Notes: generated by a model not told the origin, from the sequence alone. A DNA stretch of 64,000 nucleotides from Companilactobacillus keshanensis (GCF_003946205.1 NZ_RHOS01000006.1:1-64000), one strand, 5' to 3'. Shown: positions 25,049-35,941, numbered from the stretch's first letter. Numbers and translations are program-made.

Positions 25049-26249
25049 CAATATCTCTCCCTCTATACTTGGCTATTGAAGCAACGTCTTTATCACCACG
25101 GCCTGACAAAGTGCAGATAATAATTTTGTCTTTTGACATTGTTGGAGCTAATTTCTCAACATAAGCCACAGCATGACAACTTTCAATGGCAGCAATTATA
25201 CCTTCGGTTTTAGCAATATATTCAAACGCATCGACGGCCTCATCATCGGTTATACCAACATATTTAGCACGCTTAGTAATTGCTAGATGTGCATGTTCTG
25301 GTCCAACTCCTGGGTAATCTAGACCTGCTGAAATAGAATAAACTTTGTCAATTTGACCATCATTATTTTGTAGGAATAATGATTTCATACCATGAAAGAT
25401 TCCCGTTGAACCACGTTCGATTGTAGCTGCAGTTTGATCAGTATCAACACCTTTTCCAGCAGCTTCACAGCCAATCAATTTAACATCTCCATCAGCAATA
25501 TATTCAGCAAAACTACCGATTGCATTACTACCTCCACCCACACAGGCAACTACAGCATCTGGGAGTCTTCCTTCAACATCAAGTATTTGACGTTTTGATT
25601 CTTTACTAATAACACTTTGAAAGTCATGGACCATTTCAGGAAATGGATAAGGTCCAACTGCTGATCCCAAAACATAAAAAGTATCATCAACACGTTGAGT
25701 CCATGCTTGCAAAGTGGCATTAACGGCATCTTTCAAAACCATGGAGCCAGTCGTCACTGGATGCACCTTGGCACCTAATAATTCCATACGATAAACATTT
25801 AATTTCTGTCTGTCGGTATCCATCTTCCCCATGTAAATCTCACATTCCATCCCAAACAATGCGGCGATCGTCGCTGTAGCAACTCCATGTTGGCCTGCTC
25901 CCGTTTCCGCTATCAAACGCGTTTTCCCCATGCGTTTGGCAATTAAGGCCTGTCCAATAACATTATTTATCTTATGTGCACCTGTATGATTAAGATCTTC
26001 TCTTTTGAAGTAGACCTTAGCTCCCCCAAGGTCTTCAGTCATGTTCTTTGCATAGTACAAAAGTGATGGACGATTGGCATAATCATTTAAAAGTGTTTTC
26101 AATTCCTCTAAAAAATCTGGATCAGTTTTATATTTGTCATATGCCGCTGAAACTTTATTCAATTCTGTCATTAGTGTTTCGGGAATAAATTGTCCGCCAA
26201 ATTCACCATAATAGCGTGACTTAGGATCAGTTTTCTGCATTTCTTTCAT
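25041..26249 (-). CDS. trpB: Tryptophan synthase beta chain
   Basis: PLP-dependent condensation of indole and serine to tryptophan. 402 residues. The PLP lysine is in HTGAHKINN (~residue 92), the phosphate-binding loop is [10 protein letters not shown] (~residue 235), and the conserved GRGDKD occurs near the C terminus. The ribosome site GGAG is 8 bases before the start. It lies 12 bases after trpF. Confidence 0.96.
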   Translation of the reverse strand: MKEMQKTDPKSRYYGEFGGQFIPETLMTELNKVSAAYDKYKTDPDFLEELKTLLNDYANRPSLLYYAKNMTEDLGGAKVYFKREDLNHTGAHKINNVIGQALIAKRMGKTRLIAETGAGQHGVATATIAALFGMECEIYMGKMDTDRQKLNVYRMELLGAKVHPVTTGSMVLKDAVNATLQAWTQRVDDTFYVLGSAVGPYPFPEMVHDFQSVISKESKRQILDVEGRLPDAVVACVGGGSNAIGSFAEYIADGDVKLIGCEAAGKGVDTDQTAATIERGSTGIFHGMKSLFLQNNDGQIDKVYSISAGLDYPGVGPEHAHLAITKRAKYVGITDDEAVDAFEYIAKTEGIIAAIESCHAVAYVEKLAPTMSKDKIIICTLSGRGDKDVASIAKYRGRDIDE

Positions 26250-26261
26250 AGTATTTTCTCC

Positions 26262-26837
26262 TTACAATTTATGTACTTTATTTACAATTTGTTTTATTTT
26301 TAATGGATCTTTTTTATTGTCAGTTTCTACTCCGCGGGATACATCAATAATATCTGGAGCAACTTGTTTGATGGCCGTAGCAACATTATTTATATCAATC
26401 GCTCCAGCCAAAATATTTGGCTTTAGTAGCAGTGATGACCAATCTAACTTCTTACCATCTCCCGAACCACTATCTATCATTAATAGATCTGCGTGAGTTT
26501 GGATGATTTTATTAGTAGGCAGTTTAAAAACTTGAATGACTTTCATATCAAGATCCTTTAATCTATCAACCAATTTTTCTGATTCATTGCCATGCAGTTG
26601 AATAATTGAAATGGCACCACTATAAACGGCCTCAAGCATCACATTGATTGGTGCATCTACAAATACTCCAACACTTATAATTTTAGGATCGAGTAGTTTA
26701 CGTAATTTTATAACCTGCTCTAATTCAACATGATGACGTCCCTCCGCAAAAATAAATCCAGCATAATCAGGTACAGCCTGATTGACGGCTTTTATGTCAC
26801 TTTCTGTCATCAATCCACAAATTTTTATTTTTGTCAT
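26262..26837 (-). CDS. trpF: Phosphoribosylanthranilate isomerase
   Basis: Amadori rearrangement of phosphoribosylanthranilate, a TIM barrel of 191 residues. The catalytic Cys is in IKICGLMTE (Cys7), the general acid Asp in LLMIDSGSGDGKKLDW (~residue 127), and the phosphate-binding residues lie in GAIDINNV and DVSRGVE. It is slightly shorter than many TrpF proteins but complete. It starts 3 bases after the trpC stop, so the two are probably translationally coupled. Confidence 0.93.
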   Translation of the reverse strand: MTKIKICGLMTESDIKAVNQAVPDYAGFIFAEGRHHVELEQVIKLRKLLDPKIISVGVFVDAPINVMLEAVYSGAISIIQLHGNESEKLVDRLKDLDMKVIQVFKLPTNKIIQTHADLLMIDSGSGDGKKLDWSSLLLKPNILAGAIDINNVATAIKQVAPDIIDVSRGVETDNKKDPLKIKQIVNKVHKL

Positions 26838-26840
26838 AAT

Positions 26841-27575
26841 TTACGCTTCTTTAAATTCATTGATTATTTTTAACTTGTCATTAGCTCTCATAAAAGTTTC
26901 TCCAATCAATACTTCATTTACATCGGCTTTTTTTAAGAGTTTGATATCTTCAATTGATTTGATACCACTTTCAGCAATGAAGGGAATTTGTTTAGGAACA
27001 AAATTTCTTAATTTTAAACTATTATTCAGATCAACCGTAAAGTTCTTTAAATTGCGGTTATTGACTCCAATGATCTTAGCACCCGCATTAAGAGCAATGT
27101 CTAATTCACTTTTCGAATGCACTTCCACGATTGCTGCCAAATCTAATTCATCAGCCAATTGTTGAAAATTCTTTAATTGTTCTGGTGTCAAGATTGCTGT
27201 TATCAACAAAATAATATTGGCTCCAGCAAATTTAGCTTGGTAGATCATATATGGATCGATCACAAAGTCTTTTCTAAGAACTGGTACGTCAACTTCTTTG
27301 ACAATCTCAGTCAAATATTTCAATTTACCTTGAAAATATTTGGGTTCAGTTAAAACTGAAATTGCATCCACACCAGCCTGTTGATATTCATTAGCTATTT
27401 CTAGATAAGGGAAGTTATCAACAATTACTCCCTTTGAAGGTGAAGCTTTTTTCACTTCACCGATAAATCCCATATCCGAATTTAAGAATTTTGCTATGAC
27501 ATTTTCAATATTATGACCTGTTTTTTCATTTTTGATTCTTTCTTTTGTAGTTGACACCAAATCATCTAATATCAT
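26841..27575 (-). CDS. trpC: Indole-3-glycerol phosphate synthase
   Basis: Ring closure of CdRP to indole-3-glycerol phosphate; 244 residues, TIM barrel. Key motifs are EVKKASPSKG (catalytic Lys, ~residue 45), VLTEPKYFQG, VLRKDFVIDPYMIYQA (general acid Lys) and IGVNNRNLKNF, with AESGI near residue 205. It overlaps trpD by 4 bases (ATGA). The N terminus MILDDLVSTTK fits the family. Confidence 0.95.
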   Translation of the reverse strand: MILDDLVSTTKERIKNEKTGHNIENVIAKFLNSDMGFIGEVKKASPSKGVIVDNFPYLEIANEYQQAGVDAISVLTEPKYFQGKLKYLTEIVKEVDVPVLRKDFVIDPYMIYQAKFAGANIILLITAILTPEQLKNFQQLADELDLAAIVEVHSKSELDIALNAGAKIIGVNNRNLKNFTVDLNNSLKLRNFVPKQIPFIAESGIKSIEDIKLLKKADVNEVLIGETFMRANDKLKIINEFKEA

Positions 27576-28600
27576 GCGACTAATCCAACTTTAGTCAGAT
27601 CAATGAATTTTTCTAATTGTCGCATTGCTGCACCAGAGTCAATGGCCTGCGTTGCCATTTGGATTCCATCAGCTATTGTGATTTCAGGTTTAGCCGTATG
27701 AATTGCCACACCGGCATTTAGAAGTACTACGTCCCTATGTGCATCAAATTTACCATTTAAAACATCACGTGTTATTTGTGCATTTTCATTTGGTGTTCCG
27801 CCAATAATATCTAACTTATTGCACCGCTTAATACCAAATTTTTCTGGTGTTATTTCATATTTACTCAATTTGCCATTAATTATCTCTGCAACTGTTGTAG
27901 GCGCCGATGCAGACACTTCATCAAACCCATCTTGCCCATGGATCACAACTGCATGTTCTACCCCTAATTGATCTAAAACCTTTACCATAGGTTCTACTAG
28001 TTCTTCGTCATAGACACCTAGCATTTGATATGCTGCATGTGCTGGATTTGCTAAAGGTCCCAAAATATTAAACAAAGTTCTAATACCTAATTCTTTTCTG
28101 ACTGGAGCAACATATTTCATTGCTTTGTGATATTCTTGTGCAAACAAGAAGCAGATTCCAATTTGTTTGAGGATAGTCTCACTTTGATTTGGATCAATAT
28201 TAATTTGAACACCTAAAGCTTCTAACACATCGGCTGCCCCACTCTTAGAACTAGCTGCCCTATTACCATGTTTTGCAACCGGAATTCCGGTTGCCGACAC
28301 AACGAACGCTGAAGTGGTTGAAATATTAAAAGAATTAGAATGATCACCACCAGTTCCTACAATTTCCAAAACCGGTTCATCGACCTTGAATCCCAACGCA
28401 TGTTTTCTCATAGCATCCGCAGCTCCGGCTATTTCCTCAACCGTTTCTTTACGAATAGATAAAGCTGTTAGAAAACTTGATATTTGAACATTGCTTGTTT
28501 TACCGCTCATAATTTCATCGATCACTTGGTTTGTTTCTTCAAAAGTTAAATCTTGACCTTGAACTAATTTTTTAATAGCACTTTCAATTTTTTCTTGCAT
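27572..28600 (-). CDS. trpD: Anthranilate phosphoribosyltransferase
   Basis: Joins anthranilate to PRPP; 342 residues. The PRPP-binding GTGGDHSNSFNIST motif (~residues 81-94), VAKHGNRAASSKSGAADVL and the metal-binding DEVS are present. A ribosome site GGAGG lies 7 bases upstream. It is the first recognised gene of the trpDCFBA operon. trpE and trpG, normally upstream, are not here, so anthranilate would have to be made elsewhere in the genome or taken up. Confidence 0.95.
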   Translation of the reverse strand: MQEKIESAIKKLVQGQDLTFEETNQVIDEIMSGKTSNVQISSFLTALSIRKETVEEIAGAADAMRKHALGFKVDEPVLEIVGTGGDHSNSFNISTTSAFVVSATGIPVAKHGNRAASSKSGAADVLEALGVQINIDPNQSETILKQIGICFLFAQEYHKAMKYVAPVRKELGIRTLFNILGPLANPAHAAYQMLGVYDEELVEPMVKVLDQLGVEHAVVIHGQDGFDEVSASAPTTVAEIINGKLSKYEITPEKFGIKRCNKLDIIGGTPNENAQITRDVLNGKFDAHRDVVLLNAGVAIHTAKPEITIADGIQMATQAIDSGAAMRQLEKFIDLTKVGLVA

Positions 28601-28623
28601 AATGGTTCCTCCAATTTAATTTT

Positions 28624-28674
28624 TTACGCTAAATCAAATTGTGAAGACCATCGTTTTCCAGGATTTTGTATCAT
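28624..28674 (-). CDS. 16-codon ORF between trp T-box and trpD (leader peptide or remnant)
   Basis: An ATG at 28674 opens a 16-codon frame (MIQNPGKRWSSQFDLA) ending at 28624, 23 bases before trpD. A very good ribosome site (AAAAGGAG, 7-base spacer) precedes it. It contains one Trp codon. It lies after the T-box terminator, so it is only transcribed on antitermination. It could be a translated leader, or the fused ends of deleted trpE/trpG genes. It is too short to assign by homology. Confidence 0.4.
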   Translation of the reverse strand: MIQNPGKRWSSQFDLA

Positions 28675-28700
28675 TTAAGTTCTCCTTTTAAAAAAGATAC

Positions 28701-29043
28701 AAAAAAATCCGCCCATAAACTTATTAAGTTTAAGGACGGATATATCCGCGGTACCACCTTATTTTAATAGACTCATAGTGTATGCAAAATACAACAGCAC
28801 TACTATCCATTACTCTTAGCAAAGGGCTATCACCCTTCCGACAACTGACGTATGCCTAACGTTTCTTTGTACTAATTTGATATTAAAATTAAAGCAATTT
28901 TAATAATCAGATATTTGAAAGAACCCTCGATGGTCCATTTAACTATCTGCGTTTGGTTACACTCTCAGCAACGGTAACTCTCTGTGCATGCACAATAGTC
29001 TTGATCTCCATCTCATCGGTTTATGGACGAATTTGTTTTGTTG
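28701..29043 (-). ncRNA. T-box leader of the trp operon
   Basis: On the minus strand the T-box sequence AAGGTGGTACCGCG is at 28747-28760. It is followed by a terminator with arms ATCCG..AAACTT (28729-28742) and AAGTTTATGGGCGGAT (28707-28722) and a T run at 28701-28706. The upstream ~250 bases hold the stem I to III region. A TGG triplet at 28935-28937, followed by A, is a candidate Trp specifier. This fits tRNA-Trp control of trpDCFBA. The 5' end is inferred from the promoter. Confidence 0.88.
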
Positions 29044-29049
29044 TTATAG

Positions 29050-29078
29050 AGATTAAGACTATTGCTAGTGTTTGTCAA
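29050..29078 (-). promoter_or_regulatory. Promoter of the trp operon leader
   Basis: A perfect -35 TTGACA (29073-29078) and TAATCT (29050-29055), spacer 17 bases, on the minus strand, just upstream of the T-box. Confidence 0.7.
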
Positions 29079-29137
29079 CATAAAATTAGATTTTTTTAAT
29101 CTTATGTGTCTAAAAATAATATTATAAGGTTAAACGA

Positions 29138-30484
29138 TTATTTGTTATTACTACGTCTCTTATCGCGTTGTTTACGCATTTCTTGACGATTCTTGATCTT
29201 TCTTTGTTGACGTTTTTCAGTAGAGATTGCTTGCCTGATCTTCTTTTTATAGCCAGGCTTCTTCTTGGTCTTTTGTTTCTTAACAAAACCAACTAGTTTT
29301 GGATCAAGCTTTTCTTGACTAGCATGACGATCTTCACGACGATCACGTTCGTAACCATCGACGATCTCATTGTTCTTCAATTCCTTAGGTTTGAATTTAA
29401 TACCTAAGTGTTCGATCTCGCCTACTTTGTTTTCTTCACCTGGAGCATAAAGAGTGATAGCAGTTCCGGACATTTTATTACGTCCAGTTCTACCAACACG
29501 ATGAATAAAGAATTCCAAATCATCAGGGATCTCAGCATTAATAACGTGTGAAACACCATTGATATCGATTCCACGAGCAGCCAAATCAGTTGCTACAACA
29601 AATTGATATTCCATATTCTCAATTTGTTTCATAACTCGTTTTCTCTCACGAGGAGTCAATCCACCATGAATTCGAGCAACTTTAAGTCCCTTATTCTTTA
29701 AATACTCATAGATTTCATCAACAGATTTTTTGGTATTAGCAAAAATCAAGGCCATATATGGTGAACCTAAAGTCATTAATTGATAGATCAATTCTTTCTT
29801 ATCACGGCCATGTGTGAACATTAACCAGTTATCAACATTCTTAGCAATAACTGATGAGTTCTTCAATTCAACACGCTTAGGACCCTTCATATATTTCTTC
29901 AAGAATGGTTCTAATTTCTGTGGAATAGTAGCTGAGAAAACCATCATTTCATGGTTTTCTGGCATCTTAGCAGCAATACGATCGATATCGTTTAAGAAGC
30001 CCATATCTAAAGTCATATCTGCTTCATCAACAACAAAACGTTCCACATTTTCGACATGTAGGTCATTTTCACGAATCAGGTCCCAAAGCCTACCTGGTGT
30101 TCCGATTGCAATTTGCGGTTGATGAGCCTTTAATTTTCTCTTTTGACGTTCACGATCAGCGCCACCAACAAAAATAAAAGCGTTATATTCTTCAGGATAA
30201 TTTTTTAGGATATTTTGTGTATCTTCATATATTTGGTAAGCCAATTCACGACTAGGTGTCGCGATCAAAGCTTGCGCAGTTTGGTTCTTAGTCAAGGCAT
30301 TTAGAATTGGCAATAAGAAAGCATGAGTCTTACCAGACCCTGTTTCTGATTGAACAATAATGTCTTTTTTCTTATTCACTAATGAGATGACAGCCTCTTG
30401 GACTGGTGTTGGCTCATCAAAATGAATCTCTTCCAACGACTTGTTGATTGCGTCATTGAAGTTGTACTGTGAAAATTTTGTCAT
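29138..30484 (-). CDS. DEAD-box RNA helicase (CshB-like)
   Basis: An ATP-dependent RNA helicase of 448 residues. It has the Q motif (FDEPTPVQ), SETGSGKTHAF (motif I, ~residue 46), TPSRELA (Ia), GTPGRL (Ib), DEAD (II, ~residue 152), SAT (III), and the C-terminal domain motifs through HRVGRTGRNKMSGTA (VI). The last ~75 residues are a basic Lys/Arg-rich tail that probably binds RNA. It resembles the cold-shock helicase CshB of Bacillus, acting in mRNA or ribosome handling. It follows the nrnA gene directly. Confidence 0.9.
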   Translation of the reverse strand: MTKFSQYNFNDAINKSLEEIHFDEPTPVQEAVISLVNKKKDIIVQSETGSGKTHAFLLPILNALTKNQTAQALIATPSRELAYQIYEDTQNILKNYPEEYNAFIFVGGADRERQKRKLKAHQPQIAIGTPGRLWDLIRENDLHVENVERFVVDEADMTLDMGFLNDIDRIAAKMPENHEMMVFSATIPQKLEPFLKKYMKGPKRVELKNSSVIAKNVDNWLMFTHGRDKKELIYQLMTLGSPYMALIFANTKKSVDEIYEYLKNKGLKVARIHGGLTPRERKRVMKQIENMEYQFVVATDLAARGIDINGVSHVINAEIPDDLEFFIHRVGRTGRNKMSGTAITLYAPGEENKVGEIEHLGIKFKPKELKNNEIVDGYERDRREDRHASQEKLDPKLVGFVKKQKTKKKPGYKKKIRQAISTEKRQQRKIKNRQEMRKQRDKRRSNNK

Positions 30485-31438
30485 TTATTCACCCTTTTTA
30501 AAATCAGTTACGATTTTAATTAATTTCTTATACATTTGGTCTACTTCTTCTAAATCCTTAGCGTTAGCACCACTAGCTAAAGGATGTCCACCGCCATCAT
30601 GTTCCTTGGCCAATTCGTTAATAACTGGTCCCTTAGAACGTAGATGAATCCTATAAGTGCCATCATATTTTTGAACAGCTTCTAGCCAAGCAAAAACATT
30701 ACCTAAACGACCCGGCGTTGATACTACTGAATTAGCTTGTTCTTGATTGATATCCAATTTATTCATCAGATCATCATCGATAATAGCCATCGCAGCACCA
30801 GATTCATCAACCTTTAAACGATCAAATAATTCACCTTGGAGTTTAGCTTGTTGCAAAGTTATCTCATTCATTTTTTGATTGATCCCGGGAGCATCAATAT
30901 CCAAAGAGAGAAATCTACCAGCAACACACATAGTATGTTCAGTCGTAGCCGGATACATAAAACGACCTGTATCACCAACAATACCTGCATATAGATAGTA
31001 GGCTGCTTCTTTAGTCAAAGTCAAATCACTACTTGATGCAATAAGGTCAGCAATGATCTCTGAACTAGAACTTGCATCAGTATTCACATATAGTTGATCA
31101 CCATATGCTTCATCATTTGGATGATGGTCGATTTTGATCAAAAAGTCCCCTTGATCGTAACGGTCATCGTCAACTCTTGGCGTATTTGCTGTATCTGTCG
31201 TAATGACCAACGCACCCTTGAAATCATCATTCTTTACATGATCCATTGTGGATAACCATTTTAAACCTTCGGCATTTTGTCCACCGATCAAAATAGTTTT
31301 GTCTGGAAAGGCTACTTGTAAAGTCAATGCCAATCCCTTTTGAGATCCCAAAGCATCTGGATCTGGATTTTGATGACGTAGAATGATAATTTTATCATAC
31401 TTTTTAATTGTTTCAATTATATCTGCAAACTTATTCAT
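30485..31438 (-). CDS. DHH-family phosphoesterase (NrnA-like)
   Basis: A DHH/DHHA1 phosphoesterase of about 317 residues. Metal-binding motifs: RHQNPDPDALGS, TDTANTPRVDD (~residue 80), DHHPN (the DHH triad) and GGGHPLASGAN in the C-terminal DHHA1 domain. NrnA-type enzymes degrade nanoRNA and pAp and some act on cyclic dinucleotide products. The ATG at 31438 was chosen because GGAGG lies 5-6 bases before it; the open frame runs four codons further. It overlaps the end of dinB by 8 bases and its stop abuts the helicase gene. Confidence 0.88.
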   Translation of the reverse strand: MNKFADIIETIKKYDKIIILRHQNPDPDALGSQKGLALTLQVAFPDKTILIGGQNAEGLKWLSTMDHVKNDDFKGALVITTDTANTPRVDDDRYDQGDFLIKIDHHPNDEAYGDQLYVNTDASSSSEIIADLIASSSDLTLTKEAAYYLYAGIVGDTGRFMYPATTEHTMCVAGRFLSLDIDAPGINQKMNEITLQQAKLQGELFDRLKVDESGAAMAIIDDDLMNKLDINQEQANSVVSTPGRLGNVFAWLEAVQKYDGTYRIHLRSKGPVINELAKEHDGGGHPLASGANAKDLEEVDQMYKKLIKIVTDFKKGE

Positions 31439-32603
31439 TAGTGCCTCCATCTAAAAATAGCTTCAATGAAACTTCCTGATACGATAATGGATCAAGATTC
31501 GTAACAGTTATTCCCAACAAACGAATCTTTTGATCGCTTGCTTTTAATTTATCATAAATACCCTTAGCAACCTGATAAATTTCATCTGAATCTTGAACAT
31601 AATCTTGAAAACTCATACGTTTGGTGACGGTCTCAAAATCAGAATTACGTAATTTCAAAACAACTGTCTTACCATGTTGTCGCTGTTTCTTCAAATCCTT
31701 ACTAACTAAATCGGCTAAGAAATGTAATTCTTGTTCAACTTGCTGATCCAAAACTAGGTTCATGCCATAAGTTCGTTCTCTTCCTACAGACTTTCTCAAA
31801 CGATGATTATTGACCTCTGAATCGTCGATTCCATGAACTCTGCGAAACATCACATACCCTAGTTTACCAAATGTTTGTAAAAAAACATCTTGATCGAGGT
31901 TTTGCAGGTCCTCACCGGTATAGATATCCATGTCATGTAATCTCTTTTGCATAGCTTTACCAATACCGTTAAATTTTTCAATTGGAATTGGTTTCAAGAA
32001 ATCCTCCGCATACTCACCTAAAACAATTGTTCGACCAAATGGCTTACGATAGTCTGATGCCATTTTAGCCAGAAATTTATTATACGATATTCCAACCGAA
32101 CACGTTAGCTTAGTTTCCTTGATGATCCGTTGTTGAATGTAGTTTGCTACCTTGACCGTGTTTGGCTCATTTAATTTATTTTTGGTCACATCAAGATAAG
32201 CCTCATCGAGTGCCACCGATTGATATACATCAGTTACATCTGCAAAAATACTGTGAATATAATCCGAAGTCTTACGGTACAATTCAAAATTTGGCGGTGC
32301 AATAACTAGTTTATCACGTGGGATAAGTTCTAGTGCCTGCTGAGCTGGCATAGCAGAGTGAACACCGTATTTTCTAGCATTATAATTTGCCGTTGTCACC
32401 ACCCCATGATGATGATTCTTTCTCGGATCAGGAGCGACAATCAGGCATTTCTTCTTATAATATGGATGTTCCCGTTCTTCCACGGACGCAAAAAAAGCAT
32501 CCATATCAACATGGATGATTTTTCGATTTTCTTCAATTCTAATTGGTATTTTTAGAAATTCGATTACAAACACCGCCTTAATTCCAGATCCAAGAATTAC
32601 CAT
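31431..32603 (-). CDS. dinB: DNA polymerase IV
   Basis: A Y-family translesion polymerase. The family start IIHVDMDAFFASVE (metal-binding Asp) is at residue ~29, with the second acidic pair in SVALDEAYLDVT (~residue 130), then the thumb/HhH and little-finger regions. 390 residues from the longest start. The true start is unclear: the ATG at 32603 overlaps zwf by 26 bases, while a GTG at 32573 follows AAGGCG. The extra N-terminal residues are not usual. It lies between zwf and nrnA, and no LexA-type operator was seen nearby. Confidence 0.88.
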   Translation of the reverse strand: MVILGSGIKAVFVIEFLKIPIRIEENRKIIHVDMDAFFASVEEREHPYYKKKCLIVAPDPRKNHHHGVVTTANYNARKYGVHSAMPAQQALELIPRDKLVIAPPNFELYRKTSDYIHSIFADVTDVYQSVALDEAYLDVTKNKLNEPNTVKVANYIQQRIIKETKLTCSVGISYNKFLAKMASDYRKPFGRTIVLGEYAEDFLKPIPIEKFNGIGKAMQKRLHDMDIYTGEDLQNLDQDVFLQTFGKLGYVMFRRVHGIDDSEVNNHRLRKSVGRERTYGMNLVLDQQVEQELHFLADLVSKDLKKQRQHGKTVVLKLRNSDFETVTKRMSFQDYVQDSDEIYQVAKGIYDKLKASDQKIRLLGITVTNLDPLSYQEVSLKLFLDGGTNE

Positions 32604-34014
32604 CTTTCTCTAAGAGTGTGTCGGCAGTATCTGGACCCATTGTGTTACTCAAATAGTTAGGAAATTCAGGAGTTTTGGCATCCCATTGTTCCCTTATAAC
32701 ATCAATATATTTCCAAGTGCTCTTCAATTCTTCCCAAAGTGTAAAGTTGGCCTTATCACCAGCAAGAATATCAATGAACAAACTTTCATAAGCTTCACGT
32801 GCACCATTAAATATTTCTGGATCTTCAGGATATTTGATCAAATCTTGTTTAACATCTTGATAATCAATACCGTTGATCAAAATACTGCTACCTTCATCAG
32901 GTTCAATAAACAAGGTCACAATGGTATTTGGTCTAATACCAAAATCTTCAACCTTTTCATTGAAGACAATATCAATTCTTGAAGATTTTTTAGGCATTCT
33001 CTTACCGGAACGTACGTAAAAAGGAATATTTTCCCAACGTTCATTATTAAACTCAATCTTACCAGCTACAAAAGTCTCAATATTTGAGCCCTCTTCAACC
33101 TTATCTTCTTTTCTATAAGGATTGAGTTTACCCATCTTATCAGTGTCATATTGACCACGTACAAATTTCTTAGAAACTTGTTCAGGTGTAAGATCCTTCA
33201 GATTGGCAAACAATTCACCTTTAATTTCATGAATTGATTCAGCATTCATAGATTCAGGTTCGTCCATAGCGATGACTCCAAGAATTTGCATAATATGGTT
33301 TTGAACCATATCACGCAAAGCTCCAGCGGTTTCATAATATCCACCGCGATCTTCTACACCAAGTGATTCCCCTAAAGTAACCTGAACATTTGAAACATAT
33401 TTATTATTCAAAAGTTCATCAAATTTAGGATTGTTTTGGCGAAGATTAGGAATTTCTTGTATCATCTTCTTACCTAAATAATGATCGATACGATAAATTT
33501 CTTTTTCGGTAAAGGCCTTTGATAATGCATCATTCAGATCACATGCACTCTTCAGATCTCTTCCGAAAGGTTTTTCGATAACTAAGCGATTATATCCATC
33601 AGTCTTCAAATCTTCTGACTTGATATGTGCTGCAACTGTACCAAAGAATCTTGGAGCAATTGCCATGTAATAAACTCGATTACGACCAGTATCAAAACGG
33701 TCATCTAATTTACTTGCCAATTGTTTCAAAGCAATATAATGATCAGAATCGTTCACATCATGTGATTGATAGAAGAAATGCATGGCAAAGTTTTCCATCA
33801 TTCTCTTATCATCATCAAAATCCTCAAGTGAAGTTACCACAGTTTGACGGAAATATTCATTACTCCATGGACGTCTAGCTGTACCAATTACTGCAAAGTG
33901 ATCTTTCAACATACCAGCTTTAAATAAGCGATACAAAGCTGGATATAACTTACGATGTGCCAAATCACCGGAACCACCAAAAATTATAAAAACTGCCGAC
34001 TTTTCTGTAGCCAT
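32578..34014 (-). CDS. zwf: Glucose-6-phosphate 1-dehydrogenase
   Basis: First enzyme of the oxidative pentose phosphate route, oxidising glucose 6-phosphate with NADP. 478 residues. The nucleotide-binding start FIIFGGSGDLAHRKLYPAL is clear, the active-site motif RIDHYLGKKM is near residue 176, and the substrate Lys is in VIEKPFG. In lactobacilli it feeds the phosphoketolase pathway. It is the first gene of a group with dinB, nrnA and the helicase on the minus strand. Confidence 0.95.
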   Translation of the reverse strand: MATEKSAVFIIFGGSGDLAHRKLYPALYRLFKAGMLKDHFAVIGTARRPWSNEYFRQTVVTSLEDFDDDKRMMENFAMHFFYQSHDVNDSDHYIALKQLASKLDDRFDTGRNRVYYMAIAPRFFGTVAAHIKSEDLKTDGYNRLVIEKPFGRDLKSACDLNDALSKAFTEKEIYRIDHYLGKKMIQEIPNLRQNNPKFDELLNNKYVSNVQVTLGESLGVEDRGGYYETAGALRDMVQNHIMQILGVIAMDEPESMNAESIHEIKGELFANLKDLTPEQVSKKFVRGQYDTDKMGKLNPYRKEDKVEEGSNIETFVAGKIEFNNERWENIPFYVRSGKRMPKKSSRIDIVFNEKVEDFGIRPNTIVTLFIEPDEGSSILINGIDYQDVKQDLIKYPEDPEIFNGAREAYESLFIDILAGDKANFTLWEELKSTWKYIDVIREQWDAKTPEFPNYLSNTMGPDTADTLLEKDGNSWIWN

Positions 34015-34169
34015 TATCTAAACTCCCTTTGATAAATCATCTAATTTCCATTAACAAAATATATAATTCTATTTTACACTACCCGTTTCGAAACATCTTT
34101 AATATCGTCTCTCTAACACAAGTAATATTTTAAACCTTAGACTGCACTATAAGGCAAGTAATAAGCTAA

Positions 34170-34199
34170 AAAAAAGATTGAAACCTAGGTTTCAATCTG
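34170..34199 (-). terminator. Terminator after yajC
   Basis: A perfect 24-base palindrome (AGATTGAAACCT and its complement) followed on the minus strand by a run of seven T residues. It separates the yajC operon from zwf. Confidence 0.88.
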
Positions 34200-34204
34200 A
34201 AAAG

Positions 34205-34660
34205 TTATTTATCTTCTTTTGTTTCGTCAGTTTTAGCATCATCTTTAGCTTCTTTAGGAGCAGCTTCTGTAGATGTTTCTTCTGGCTTTGTTTCAGCCTC
34301 TGGCTTTGCTTCTGTCTTAGCTGGTTCAGCTGGTTTTGCTTCAACAGTCTTATCAGCAGGAGTTGATTTACGGATAAAGTTCATATCAAATGTTAAATAG
34401 ATACCATCACAATCAACAACTACTTCTTTAGCCTCTTGATCGATCGAATGAATCTTACCTTTGATACCACCAAGTGTAACGACGTTGTCGCCATCACTCA
34501 TAGCTTTAAGCATTTGTTCACGTTTTTCTCGTTGTTTCTTTTGAGGACGAACTGACATAAAGTACATTACCACAACCATAAGAATAATAATGATAAAGAA
34601 ACTATATGATGATAATCCACCAGCTGCAGCGCCCAATGTTAACATATTCAAATTTTCCAC
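34205..34660 (-). CDS. yajC: Preprotein translocase subunit YajC
   Basis: A SecDF-associated inner-membrane subunit. One membrane helix (~residues 19-35), then the YajC core (RPQKKQREKREQMLKAM, GDNVVTLGGIKGKI). Residues ~100-151 form a long Glu/Ala/Lys/Pro/Thr-rich acidic tail beyond the usual ~85-110 length. The longest frame starts at GTG; a TTG at 34651 is better spaced from the ribosome site GAGGTG. It is the last gene of the ruv-queA-tgt run, its usual neighbours. Confidence 0.88.
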   Translation of the reverse strand: MENLNMLTLGAAAGGLSSYSFFIIIILMVVVMYFMSVRPQKKQREKREQMLKAMSDGDNVVTLGGIKGKIHSIDQEAKEVVVDCDGIYLTFDMNFIRKSTPADKTVEAKPAEPAKTEAKPEAETKPEETSTEAAPKEAKDDAKTDETKEDK

Positions 34661-34710
34661 CTCTTAATAATTTATATCCTTATTATAGAATAACAAAGAT
34701 TGACACACCT

Positions 34711-34732
34711 AGCCACTCCGTGGCTTTTTTTT
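34711..34732 (+). terminator. Terminator-like hairpin on the plus strand between tgt and yajC
   Basis: AGCCAC/GTGGCT around a 3-base loop, followed on the plus strand by eight T residues. No plus-strand gene lies upstream, so it may end antisense transcription from the yajC region. Confidence 0.5.
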
Positions 34733-34744
34733 ATTAAAAAAATA

Positions 34745-35905
<1,161 letters not shown>

Positions 35906-35941
35906 TTAATTTTTTAAAGCATATTATATGTTCAAACCTTG

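Noticed and set aside
31431-32603. LexA/SOS control of dinB
   Set aside because: No CGAACNNNNGTTC-type operator was seen in or upstream of the zwf-dinB-nrnA group.
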